From Pseudobdellovibrionaceae bacterium (lineage in GTDB: Bacteria; Bdellovibrionota; Bdellovibrionia; Bdellovibrionales; UBA1609), in contig CANEZP010000009.1 in the NCBI GenBank assembly GCA_947444305.1, positions 62,001 to 126,000 of the forward strand: a DNA stretch of 64,000 bases, written 5' to 3'. Numbering within the stretch: position 1 is the stretch's first letter; every line of letters starts with the position of its first letter. Below are positions 1 to 6,772 of the stretch, one piece after another. Both the position numbers and the translations under genes were made by a program. A model generated the notes under the pieces. It was not told the origin of the DNA, ran no database searches, and saw nothing but the letters and a program-made list of their open reading frames with translations.

Positions 1-62
1 AAAACTAATCCAAATAACGACACCGAAGTGTGTTAAGGTGACTTCTCTTAAGGGGGCTGTAA

Positions 63-374
63 ATGGACAATAAGACCGTACTCGTTGGTAACTTCGCCGC
101 GTCAACCGACACAAGTGATCTGGATATCATGTTTTCGACCGTCGGCAACGTTGAGAAGATCAGTTTCGTTACCGACGCCAATACCGGTCGTGTTCGTTGC
201 CTCGTCGAAATGTCTACCCCTTTAGAAGCCGTTGACTGCGTTGATCGTTTTCACGGCCAGGATTTGAACGGCCAAACGATCACCGTTTCCATGAATATCA
301 TCCGCACTTTCGCACCTTTGAAGCTTGTTGAGACCAAAAAAAAACGCGTCCGTCGGGCCGCGTTTTCAAAGTAA
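63..374 (+). CDS. Small RRM-domain RNA-binding protein
   Basis: A 103-residue protein that is essentially one RNA recognition motif. The RNP2-like strand VLVGNF is near residue 6 and the RNP1-like segment RVRCLVEM near residue 43. The tail is short and basic (KKKRVRRAAFSK) with no glycine-rich extension, unlike the second RRM protein at 1254. Such small bacterial RRM proteins bind single-stranded RNA in the cytoplasm and are often cold-induced; its target cannot be told from sequence. The ATG follows an AAGGGGG ribosome site at good spacing. A hairpin just downstream ends the unit. RNP1 lacks the usual aromatic residues, so RNA contact may differ from the classical mode. Confidence 0.85.
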   Translation: MDNKTVLVGNFAASTDTSDLDIMFSTVGNVEKISFVTDANTGRVRCLVEMSTPLEAVDCVDRFHGQDLNGQTITVSMNIIRTFAPLKLVETKKKRVRRAAFSK

Positions 375-402
375 GCAAATTTTAGTTCAAAGATTTGATC
401 CA

Positions 403-424
403 AAGGCAGGCGAACCTGCCTTCT
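403..424 (+). terminator. Intrinsic-type terminator after the RRM gene
   Basis: A perfect 8-bp stem (AAGGCAGG / CCTGCCTT) with a CGAA tetraloop lies between the convergent RRM and SlyD-like genes. The T run after it is short (CTTT), so termination may be partial. Confidence 0.6.
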
Positions 425-435
425 TTCATAACAAT

Positions 436-909
436 CTAATGTAAGCTTGCCTTCGGATCCCAAGGATTCGAATCTGCAACTTCGTCTAAGGTCGCCGCAC
501 GCGCGGCGGTTGCCTCAATCTCGAAAACCAAATCTTGGCCGGCGAGCGGGTGGTTCGCGTCGAGCGTCACGTCGTCGCCCAAAATTTCGGTGACCCGGTA
601 AACTTGTTTGTCGCCGTTGTCGGCCAGCATGACCGTATCGCCCAGACTCAAAACTTTATTGCGCTTCAAGTTTTCGCGCGAGCAATGCAGAACTTGGCGG
701 GGATCGTAAAAACCATAAGCCTCTTTGGCCGAGACGACGATCCGTCTTTTCTCGCCCTTACTTAGATTTTGCAGACCCTTGATCAAGCCGACCAACAGGT
801 CCTTCTGATTTTCGTCGTAAGTCAGCACGTCATGATTGAACGTAGAGCTGATCACGCGTCCCATCTTGTCTTTGACTACGCAATGGAACGAAACAATTTG
901 AGCATTCAT
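436..909 (-). CDS. FKBP-type peptidyl-prolyl isomerase, SlyD-like
   Basis: A 157-residue cytoplasmic cis-trans prolyl isomerase of the SlyD/FkpB group. The N-terminal FKBP strand is followed by LIKGLQNLSKGEKRRIVVSAKEAYGFYD (residues about 42-69), the SlyD lid with the EAYG motif. An inserted chaperone-like flap follows, and the chain returns with HPLAGQDLVFEIEAT near residue 118. It has no histidine-rich metal-binding tail, so nickel delivery as in E. coli SlyD is not implied. It is convergent with the upstream RRM gene, and its promoter should lie in 910-1253. Likely role: folding of proline-limited proteins. Confidence 0.85.
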   Translation of the reverse strand: MNAQIVSFHCVVKDKMGRVISSTFNHDVLTYDENQKDLLVGLIKGLQNLSKGEKRRIVVSAKEAYGFYDPRQVLHCSRENLKRNKVLSLGDTVMLADNGDKQVYRVTEILGDDVTLDANHPLAGQDLVFEIEATAARAATLDEVADSNPWDPKASLH

Positions 910-1253
910 GGCGTTTCCTTCCTGTGCACCGGAATTAAACCGGTGGATTTATGAACTAAACCTGAGGATCAGGGAACAGAACGTTTTCGCTTAAACGGTA
1001 CCCAGAACAGAAAAGTCTCAAGATCGAGAAGGCTGGGATCTAAATGCTTAATTACAGGACCGAAAGAAGAAGGGGTCCATATATAGGATAGGCTCAATTC
1101 TAAGGGGACGTCAAATTTTCACACAATTACGGCAATCCTCTACCAATTTGAGACACTCGTTGCTATATCAAGCCCCAGAACTGGCCTTGTTAAGAGTCTC
1201 TAGGTATTTCACCTGTGTCCTCTGAACTGGCTCCCTAGCCCTTTGGAGGTTAT
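910..1253. promoter_or_regulatory. Divergent intergenic region and long leader of the Gly-rich RRM gene
   Basis: A 344-base gene-free stretch between divergent SlyD-like and RRM genes. It must hold both promoters. It is less GC-rich than the flanking genes. The RRM transcript may have a long 5' UTR, as is common for cold-inducible RNA-binding proteins, but no consensus promoter or named riboregulator could be assigned by eye. GGAGG at 1245-1249 is the ribosome site of the downstream gene. Confidence 0.4.
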
Positions 1254-1595
1254 GTGGGAAGAAAATTATACGTCGGGAATTTGCCGTTTTCGGCGACCGA
1301 ACAAGTGCTGAGCGACACTTTTGCTCAATGTGGACAGGTAGATACCGTCAAGATCATTACTGATCGTGATACCGGCCGCAGCAAAGGTTTCGGTTTCGTA
1401 GAAATGGGTTCTGATGAAGAAGCCCAAGCTGCGATCGACAAATTGAACGGCCAAGACTTCGAAGGCCGCGCTCTTACGGTAAACGAAGCTAAGCCCATGC
1501 CCCCCCGTGATTCACGTGGCGGCGGCGGTGGTGGCGGCGGCGGACGCGGCGGAGGCGGCGGTGGTCGCGGCGGCGGCGGCGGCGGTCGTTGGTAG
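1254..1595 (+). CDS. Glycine-rich RRM RNA-binding protein
   Basis: A 113-residue protein with one canonical RRM (residues about 3-80): RNP2 is LYVGNL and RNP1 is KGFGFVEM, both with the aromatic residues that stack on RNA bases. The tail is an RGG-like run of glycines broken by single arginines and ending in RW. This layout matches the cold-inducible glycine-rich RNA-binding proteins of cyanobacteria and some proteobacteria, which act as RNA chaperones. The start is GTG at 1254 because GGAGG ends 4 bases upstream; the ATG at 1252 is in another frame. A strong terminator follows, so it is a single-gene unit. Confidence 0.92.
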   Translation: MGRKLYVGNLPFSATEQVLSDTFAQCGQVDTVKIITDRDTGRSKGFGFVEMGSDEEAQAAIDKLNGQDFEGRALTVNEAKPMPPRDSRGGGGGGGGGRGGGGGGRGGGGGGRW

Positions 1596-1624
1596 AACTT
1601 AGATTTCATTATTGAAATTGTCTT

Positions 1625-1652
1625 AAAGGCTCTCGCAAGAGAGCCTTTTTTT
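1625..1652 (+). terminator. Strong intrinsic terminator
   Basis: Stem GGCTCTC / GAGAGCC with a GCAA tetraloop, an A tract before and seven Ts after. It ends the Gly-rich RRM transcript. Confidence 0.93.
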
Positions 1653-1700
1653 ATATGATATTGCGGCGCCGGAGCGGCGGCGCCTTTCATCGGGGGCAAC

Positions 1701-1931
1701 ATGTTTCATACGATTAAAATGGGTTTGGATTCGGGTAAGCAGGCCGAAGTGATTTCGATTCTCTCGCGCGAGAAGATTGCGCACATTCAGACGAGCGGTG
1801 GCTTGTGCGTGAAGGCGACAACCGAAGAATTGAACAAAGCGCTCGGCAAGACGGCCCAGGGTTTGAGCGTCGAGAAAGTTAATCCGTCGGAGGAAGTTCC
1901 GCCCGACGTTCGTGCGTTTATGGAAAGTTAG
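1701..1931 (+). CDS. Small hypothetical protein (76 aa)
   Basis: A cytoplasmic-looking protein with no signal peptide and no family I recognise. The sequence alternates short strands and helices (GKQAEVISILSREKIAHI near residue 12, then TEELNKALGKTAQGLSVEKV), consistent with a small alpha/beta domain. A GGGGGC stretch sits just before the ATG. It stops next to the stop codon of the convergent TPR gene. An in-frame ATG at codon 7 is an alternative start. Confidence 0.55.
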   Translation: MFHTIKMGLDSGKQAEVISILSREKIAHIQTSGGLCVKATTEELNKALGKTAQGLSVEKVNPSEEVPPDVRAFMES

Positions 1932-2843
1932 TTAGTAGCGTTTTTTATAGAGGTGCTGGATCCGGCGAAGTTCTTCTTCGCGGTTGTCCGAGTACCAACC
2001 GTCGGCCGACAATTCTTTGTAGGCCATTTCGAAATACGATTTCGCGTGCTCGGCACCCTTGATGAGCTGAATATTTTCGGCGATCTCAAGGTAGACATGG
2101 CCACTCACGTTGCCGATCAAGCTCATTTCGTTCATCAAATTTTGCTGAAGGTCCAAAGCCTCTTGCGTGCGGCCGAGCGAACGTAATGTGCGCGCGATGC
2201 ACCAGCGAATAACGAAAACTTTGGCTTGATCACCTTCGAAGCGCGGGCGGGCCAAAGCTTTTTCGAAACGGGCCAGGGCGTCTTCAAAGCGGCGGAAGTC
2301 AAAATAGTGCCAGCCGTCCATCGTGTACAATTGCGCCAGCCACAACTGGGCCTGCGGAATTTTAGATTTCTCGGCCAGTTCCATCGCGGCGAGAAGCATT
2401 TCGTTTTGAAACTTAGGCGGGCGGCTGATCGAAAGCATTAGCGCGGCATCGATCGCGAGGTAATCGTCGTTGATCTGCTTAGAAAGATTGAACGCCTGGG
2501 TCAACGGCCCCTGCGCTTTCGCGGGCGTCATGCTCAAGCAGAAGATGCGGCCGGTTTCTAGGTAGTAACGAATAAGCGGGCGAATCTGTTCTTCGGGCGC
2601 GAGATTCATGATCAACTCGTGCGCGCGCTCCAAAGTTTTCTTGGCGGTCGGTAAGTTACCGAGCAAGGCCAAAACACGGGCCATCTGCGTGAGATGTTCG
2701 ACCGATTTTGCCGTCCACGGCCCTTCGTCGACGGGAAGCACCGCCTGGATATTCATTTCGGTGCGGGCAAGATCGTGAAAATCCCAGAAACCATCGATGT
2801 CGGGGAATTGGGCATGTAAGTCGCGTAAGCTTTCGATTCTCAT
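1932..2843 (-). CDS. TPR-type helical-repeat protein
   Basis: A 303-residue protein of helical hairpins typical of tetratricopeptide repeats, for example ARVLALLGNLPTAKKTLERA and WHYFDFRRFEDALARFEKAL. It has no signal peptide or membrane segment, so it is probably a cytoplasmic scaffold. The open frame extends 44 codons further upstream, but that extension is composition-poor and runs into the end of the SpoIID gene; ATG at 2843 is chosen. It lies 41 bases downstream of the SpoIID gene on the same strand and may be co-transcribed with it. The partner is unknown. Confidence 0.7.
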   Translation of the reverse strand: MRIESLRDLHAQFPDIDGFWDFHDLARTEMNIQAVLPVDEGPWTAKSVEHLTQMARVLALLGNLPTAKKTLERAHELIMNLAPEEQIRPLIRYYLETGRIFCLSMTPAKAQGPLTQAFNLSKQINDDYLAIDAALMLSISRPPKFQNEMLLAAMELAEKSKIPQAQLWLAQLYTMDGWHYFDFRRFEDALARFEKALARPRFEGDQAKVFVIRWCIARTLRSLGRTQEALDLQQNLMNEMSLIGNVSGHVYLEIAENIQLIKGAEHAKSYFEMAYKELSADGWYSDNREEELRRIQHLYKKRY

Positions 2844-2884
2844 GCGATCACTGTAACACTGATCGCAAATCGGAAACCGGTTAT

Positions 2885-4279
2885 TTACGGATTCTTGATG
2901 TCGACGTTGTAATAGAAGTGCTGGAGGATACGCTCGGCCGTCCACCCCGACTTGGCAAAAAGTTGCGCACCCCACTGGGAAAGTCCGACGCCGTGTCCGT
3001 AACCGTACCCCGTGATTCGCTGCCGGCCGCCGCTGACCGAACCGAGCTCGTATTGAAAACTGCGGAGCGGTCCGAAGAGGTGCATAATTTTGCGCGTGTT
3101 TTGGCGATCAAGATTCACGACGCTCCCGTTCGTTAAAACCAAACGTAAACGCCAAGTGCGCCGGGATACGCCGCGTTCAAGGTGCTCAATCTTTTTAACG
3201 GTGCCCGCGAATTCGAAGCCATACTGTTTTAGTTTGTTTTTGATCGTCGCCGGTGTCAGATTCGCGCGTGATCCCCACGTGCCCCCGGGGGCGCTGCGAA
3301 CCCCGGGCGCGTCGTTCACTTCGCGCAAGTAGGGGATGTTGTTGCCGCTTTCAAAACATTCGGCGGCGGTGCAAGTGCGGCCCCCACTGTTCGACGAGAA
3401 GTATGCTTTAATCAATTCGCCTTGGTACGTAATAACCTTTAGACCGGTGTCGTTAACCGCGGCGGTGGTGGCGGCGCGCTCCACCTTTCGCCACACGCGT
3501 GCGTCGGCCTCCCAGAACATCACGCCTTGGTAGCTTTGAAACCAGGTCGTCGGGTCGACGTCGTACGGATCACCGTCGGCGCGTGATTTCGCAACTTCGT
3601 ACATCCCGTACGAGCGTGCCGCGATCGCTTGCGCGCGCAAAGTTTCGGTCTTCCAACCGGAGAGCACCTCCGAGGGCACGACCGCTTGCAAATATTCATT
3701 CACCGAAACGACGTTGATCGCCGACCAACCCGAGGTTAGCGGTTGAATGACAAAGCCTCCGCGCAATTCAACTTTTACTTCGGCGGATTTATTATTCGGC
3801 AATTTTTCGTCTTTGTCCCAACCGAGCGTCGTGGTCACCGCGCTCTGCGGGGCAATCCACAGCGAATCGAGCGCGAACAAAGTTCCGTTCACGGAAACGG
3901 TCAGCGCGATAAAATCAAAAGCGAGCTGCGTACCCGTCGCGAGCAAAGCGCCGTCGTTTAAACTATAAATATTTAGCCCGCCGCTGTTCACCATGGTGAG
4001 CGCGTAAGGATTTACCGTTTCCGGGTAGGGGTCACCAAGCGGCGCGCTCGCTAAGGGGAACATGCGAACCCAAATGTTCCGGAAGCTCCGATCCGGTAAA
4101 TTGTTGGGCGCATTTTTGTCACCCGCCCAATCTTCGAACATGCGTAAAGTCGTTCCGCGAGATAGCGGCGCGTAGGTTTGGTTTAAAGGATAAAAAGGTT
4201 CGGCCATTGCCTTTTGAAAAAACAGCCCCAAGATTAAGAGAGCCAGCACACGGCGCCACAGAATGAGATTTTTAAGCAT
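2885..4279 (-). CDS. SpoIID/LytB domain protein (peptidoglycan-active, exported)
   Basis: A 464-residue exported protein. The N-terminal 27 residues form a Sec signal peptide ending AMA|EP. A SpoIID/LytB domain fills the C-terminal half: NEYLQAVVPSE, ETLRAQAIAARSY, SSNSGGRT and GYGHGVGLSQWGA are all present in order. Family members are lytic transglycosylases that cut denuded glycan strands (SpoIID) or amidase enhancers (LytB). The likely site is periplasmic peptidoglycan. In a predatory bacterium this could act on its own or prey wall; that is inference. The short TPR gene follows on the same strand. Confidence 0.88.
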   Translation of the reverse strand: MLKNLILWRRVLALLILGLFFQKAMAEPFYPLNQTYAPLSRGTTLRMFEDWAGDKNAPNNLPDRSFRNIWVRMFPLASAPLGDPYPETVNPYALTMVNSGGLNIYSLNDGALLATGTQLAFDFIALTVSVNGTLFALDSLWIAPQSAVTTTLGWDKDEKLPNNKSAEVKVELRGGFVIQPLTSGWSAINVVSVNEYLQAVVPSEVLSGWKTETLRAQAIAARSYGMYEVAKSRADGDPYDVDPTTWFQSYQGVMFWEADARVWRKVERAATTAAVNDTGLKVITYQGELIKAYFSSNSGGRTCTAAECFESGNNIPYLREVNDAPGVRSAPGGTWGSRANLTPATIKNKLKQYGFEFAGTVKKIEHLERGVSRRTWRLRLVLTNGSVVNLDRQNTRKIMHLFGPLRSFQYELGSVSGGRQRITGYGYGHGVGLSQWGAQLFAKSGWTAERILQHFYYNVDIKNP

Positions 4280-4351
4280 CCTTAGAGTTTAGAGTGAGCG
4301 TGCTGAAATGCAAAATTGTGGACCACACTTCCTAGAGGAAAGTCGGTAAAT

Positions 4352-5041
4352 ATGGACCCGGCCGTGCAACTCGAAGCGAACCCCGACGTTCCCGTAATTT
4401 ATACGGTCGTGCGCAAGACCTGGCTTTCACGAAGACCGCACGCATTGGCCCAGGTCGTGACCTTGGGTTCGTTGTTCGTGATCATTCTCGCAACGGTCGC
4501 GCAGTGGAACAACTTTTTTGGTTTAGCCGAACTTTGGCCCGCTACTAAATCCCAAGTATACGCGCAGGGTGAATACTGGCGATTGTGGACCACGTTACTC
4601 ACGCACGCCGATGTCGGACACCTGCTCGCCAACTCGTTGTTGTTTTATATTCTCGGATATTTTCTGTACGGCTACTTCGGCGGCGCGCTCTTTCCCGTGT
4701 GGGCGTGGATCATGGGGGGAGTGACCAATGCAATCTCCATTTATTCTTATCCGCCGGAAGTCAGATTGATCGGGGCCTCGGGTGTTGTTTCATGGATGGG
4801 CGGCGCTTGGCTTGTACTTTACTTTCTGTTGAACACGCAGATCTCACGAACTCAGCGCGCGCTTCGATCGTTCGGCGTGGCGCTCATGCTCTTCGCGCCG
4901 AGCGAAGCGTTTGATCCGAAGATCAGCTACCGAACGCACCTTATCGGGTTCGCGCTGGGGCTTTTGTGCGGCGGTGTTTATTATCTCTGGCGCAAAAAAG
5001 AATTCGACCGCGCCGAGTGGCGCGAGACCGTGATCGATTAG
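4352..5041 (+). CDS. Rhomboid-family intramembrane serine protease
   Basis: A 229-residue polytopic membrane protein. It carries HADVGHLLANSLL in TM2, the catalytic serine in GASG near residue 143, and the catalytic histidine in RTHLIGFALGLLCG. These are the rhomboid Ser-His dyad and its stabilising residues. Rhomboids cleave single-span membrane proteins within the bilayer. ATG at 4352 is chosen over an in-frame TTG at 4316 because GAGGAA lies at suitable spacing. It is the first of two rhomboids in the window; the other, at 22.5 kb, has an N-terminal zinc ribbon. Its 3' end overlaps the convergent neighbour by 4 bases. Confidence 0.88.
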   Translation: MDPAVQLEANPDVPVIYTVVRKTWLSRRPHALAQVVTLGSLFVIILATVAQWNNFFGLAELWPATKSQVYAQGEYWRLWTTLLTHADVGHLLANSLLFYILGYFLYGYFGGALFPVWAWIMGGVTNAISIYSYPPEVRLIGASGVVSWMGGAWLVLYFLLNTQISRTQRALRSFGVALMLFAPSEAFDPKISYRTHLIGFALGLLCGGVYYLWRKKEFDRAEWRETVID

Positions 5042-5400
5042 CGTCTGTCCGAAGGCTTTTTAAAAATGGCGAATTCTTTGGGTTCGATACGCGTGCCCGG
5101 CAGAGAATAGGTGAAGAGGGTGAATTTTTGTTTCCCGACGCTAAAGTCGAAAGGCATCGGCGGCGCTTGGCCTGACTTGATGACTAACTTTTGCGTCCCG
5201 TGTTTTTTGGATTTTACTTCGTAGACGTCTTCGCGTGCGTGCGCGGGCTCGGCTTTTTCTTTCGCTCCTTCGTAAGTGACGACGAAGTCCGCGAACTCCA
5301 GCGCCTTGCCGGTTTCCATCTTTTGCGGTTTCTCGTAAGGTAACGGTTGCGCGGCTTGCGCGGTTGAGAAAATAAATGCGAGTGCGATGAAGATTTTCAT
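5038..5400 (-). CDS. Small exported hypothetical protein
   Basis: A 120-residue protein with a clear Sec signal peptide (MKIFIALAFIFSTAQA|AQ). The mature part looks like a small beta-rich domain (ALEFADFVVTYEGAKEK, QKFTLFTYSLPG). I do not recognise the family. It begins 31 bases after tadA on the same strand and is probably co-transcribed with it. No cysteines are left in the mature protein, so no disulphide is expected in the periplasm. Confidence 0.7.
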   Translation of the reverse strand: MKIFIALAFIFSTAQAAQPLPYEKPQKMETGKALEFADFVVTYEGAKEKAEPAHAREDVYEVKSKKHGTQKLVIKSGQAPPMPFDFSVGKQKFTLFTYSLPGTRIEPKEFAIFKKPSDRR

Positions 5401-5431
5401 GACCCAAGCTTCGCGTGGACCGCGCGTGAAA

Positions 5432-5899
5432 TCAAACCTTGTCCTTGCGCCGTGCCTGGAAAAACGCGCTCAAAATCTGACCGCACTCCGGGCCGAGGAC
5501 GCCGCTCGTAACCTGGGGCCGGTGGTTTAAGCGCGCATCCCCCAAAACTTGGTAAAGCGATTCGACCGCGCCGGCTTTGGGGTCGCGGGCGCCGTAAACG
5601 ACGCGATCTACCCGGGCCTGAACCAGGGCTCCGGCGCACATGACACAGGGTTCGAGGGTGACGTAAAGCGTGCAGCCCGTTAAACGCCAGCGTTGAAGCC
5701 TCTCACACGCCGCCTCGAGAACGCTCAATTCGGCATGCGCGAGGGCCGAAGGGCGGGTCTCACGCTCGTTGTAAGCCTCCGAAATAATTTGGTTTTCAAA
5801 GACAATGAGCGCGCCAACGGGGACCTCTCCCTTAAGCGCGGCTTGTCCGGCGAGCTCCAGGGCCCGACGCATGTAGACGTCATCTTGTGCATTGATCAA
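5432..5899 (-). CDS. tadA: tRNA-specific adenosine-34 deaminase
   Basis: A 155-residue cytidine-deaminase-fold enzyme that converts A34 to inosine in the anticodon of tRNA-Arg(ACG). The zinc site is complete: HAE at residues 55-57 (His ligand and catalytic Glu) and PCVMC at 84-88 with two Cys ligands. YGARDPKAGAVES matches the TadA substrate loop. The start is TTG at 5899, supported by GAGGAG eight bases upstream. It is divergent from rpsU, with under 70 bases between them. Confidence 0.95.
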   Translation of the reverse strand: MINAQDDVYMRRALELAGQAALKGEVPVGALIVFENQIISEAYNERETRPSALAHAELSVLEAACERLQRWRLTGCTLYVTLEPCVMCAGALVQARVDRVVYGARDPKAGAVESLYQVLGDARLNHRPQVTSGVLGPECGQILSAFFQARRKDKV

Positions 5900-5966
5900 A
5901 ATTTAGGCTCCTCAAATGCCATTCGCTTTGTTACACCTGGAGGACTTTGAGAGGAAGGTGATTTTA

Positions 5967-6161
5967 GTGGCATTGGTCCGCATTCGCGACAATGAAGCGT
6001 TTGAACAAGCATTTCGTCGTTTCAAAAAAGCTTGTGAGAAGTCTGGCATTTTGTCGGAGGTTAAAAAGCGCGAGCATTACGAAAAACCTTCCGTACGTAA
6101 CAAGAAAAAGTCGATGGCCGCCCGCAAGCGTCTATTGAAGAAATCTCGTAAACCGTACTAA
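5967..6161 (+). CDS. rpsU: 30S ribosomal protein S21
   Basis: A 64-residue basic protein that begins [20 protein letters not shown] and ends in a lysine/arginine-rich tail, as in S21. It sits on the 30S subunit near the anti-Shine-Dalgarno region and affects initiation. The true start is GTG at 5967, preceded by GAGGAAGG; a longer reading from 5916 would add a nonfamily extension. As in E. coli it opens the rpsU-dnaG-rpoD macromolecular synthesis operon, here with yqeY inserted and a hairpin-rich spacer after rpsU. Confidence 0.95.
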   Translation: MALVRIRDNEAFEQAFRRFKKACEKSGILSEVKKREHYEKPSVRNKKKSMAARKRLLKKSRKPY

Positions 6162-6172
6162 TTCAAATTTCC

Positions 6173-6293
6173 GGGCGCGAGCATTTGTCGCGCCCATCTT
6201 ACGGGCCCCTATAATGAGGGCCCGTTTTATTTGATCTTGCGGGTGCGAAGTTTCGCACCCTTTGTATTGCGGGTGCTACGCATAGCACCCTTT
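6173..6293 (+). promoter_or_regulatory. Four tandem hairpins between rpsU and yqeY
   Basis: Four perfect stem-loops follow each other: 6173-6195 (GGGCGCGA / TCGCGCCC), 6201-6225 (ACGGGCCC / GGGCCCGT, then TTTATTT), 6241-6260 (GGGTGCGA / TCGCACCC, then TTT) and 6271-6290 (GGGTGCTA / TAGCACCC, then TTT). The last two share a TTGCGGGTGC start and are near copies. The second resembles a terminator. In E. coli an internal terminator and processing site in this operon separate abundant S21 from scarce DnaG; this array could do the same by partial termination or RNA processing. Confidence 0.75.
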
Positions 6294-6309
6294 CAACCAG
6301 GAGTACTTC

Positions 6310-6756
6310 ATGGGTTTAAAAGAACAGATTCTCGCCGATATGAAAGAAGCCATGAAAGCGAAAGAGGCCGAGCGCCTCAGCGTGATTCGCATGTTGCAAG
6401 CCGCGGTCAAGAACCGTGAGATTGAGTTGCGCCCGAACGAAATCACCGAGCCCGACGTGCTCGCGGTCGTTCGCAAGCTGGCGAAGCAGCGCAAAGATTC
6501 GATTACGGAATTTGAAAAAGCCGCGCGCCAAGATTTGGCCGACAAAGAAAAATCCGAACTCAAAGTGATCGAGACTTATTTGCCCGCGCAAATGTCGCCC
6601 GAGCAGTTGGCCGTCATCGTTGAAGAAGTCATCAAAGCGCAAAACGCGACTTCGCAAAAACAGATGGGTGCGGTCGTTAAAGAAGTTATGGCGAAAGCCA
6701 ACGGCATGGCCGACGGCAAAGCTATTTCGGATCTCGTTCGTTCAAAACTCGCCTAG
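6310..6756 (+). CDS. GatB/YqeY domain protein
   Basis: A 148-residue protein matching the YqeY family along its length: LKEQILADMKEAMKAKEAERLSVIRML at the start, QRKDSITEFEKAARQDL in the middle and a C-terminal GatB/YqeY helical domain (MGAVVKEVMAKANGMADGKA). This domain resembles the tRNA-binding tail of GatB, though the function of free YqeY is not settled. It is often found between rpsU and dnaG, as here. AGGAG precedes the ATG. Confidence 0.93.
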   Translation: MGLKEQILADMKEAMKAKEAERLSVIRMLQAAVKNREIELRPNEITEPDVLAVVRKLAKQRKDSITEFEKAARQDLADKEKSELKVIETYLPAQMSPEQLAVIVEEVIKAQNATSQKQMGAVVKEVMAKANGMADGKAISDLVRSKLA

Positions 6757-6772
6757 GCGAGCAGGGGTTGCC

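Noticed and set aside
1325-1702. Proline-rich minus-strand frame opposite the Gly-rich RRM gene
   Set aside because: The poly-proline run is only the reverse reading of the glycine codons.
6209-6217. TATAAT between rpsU and yqeY as a promoter
   Set aside because: The hexamer is the loop of a perfect hairpin and has no -35 box, so an internal promoter is not supported by eye.
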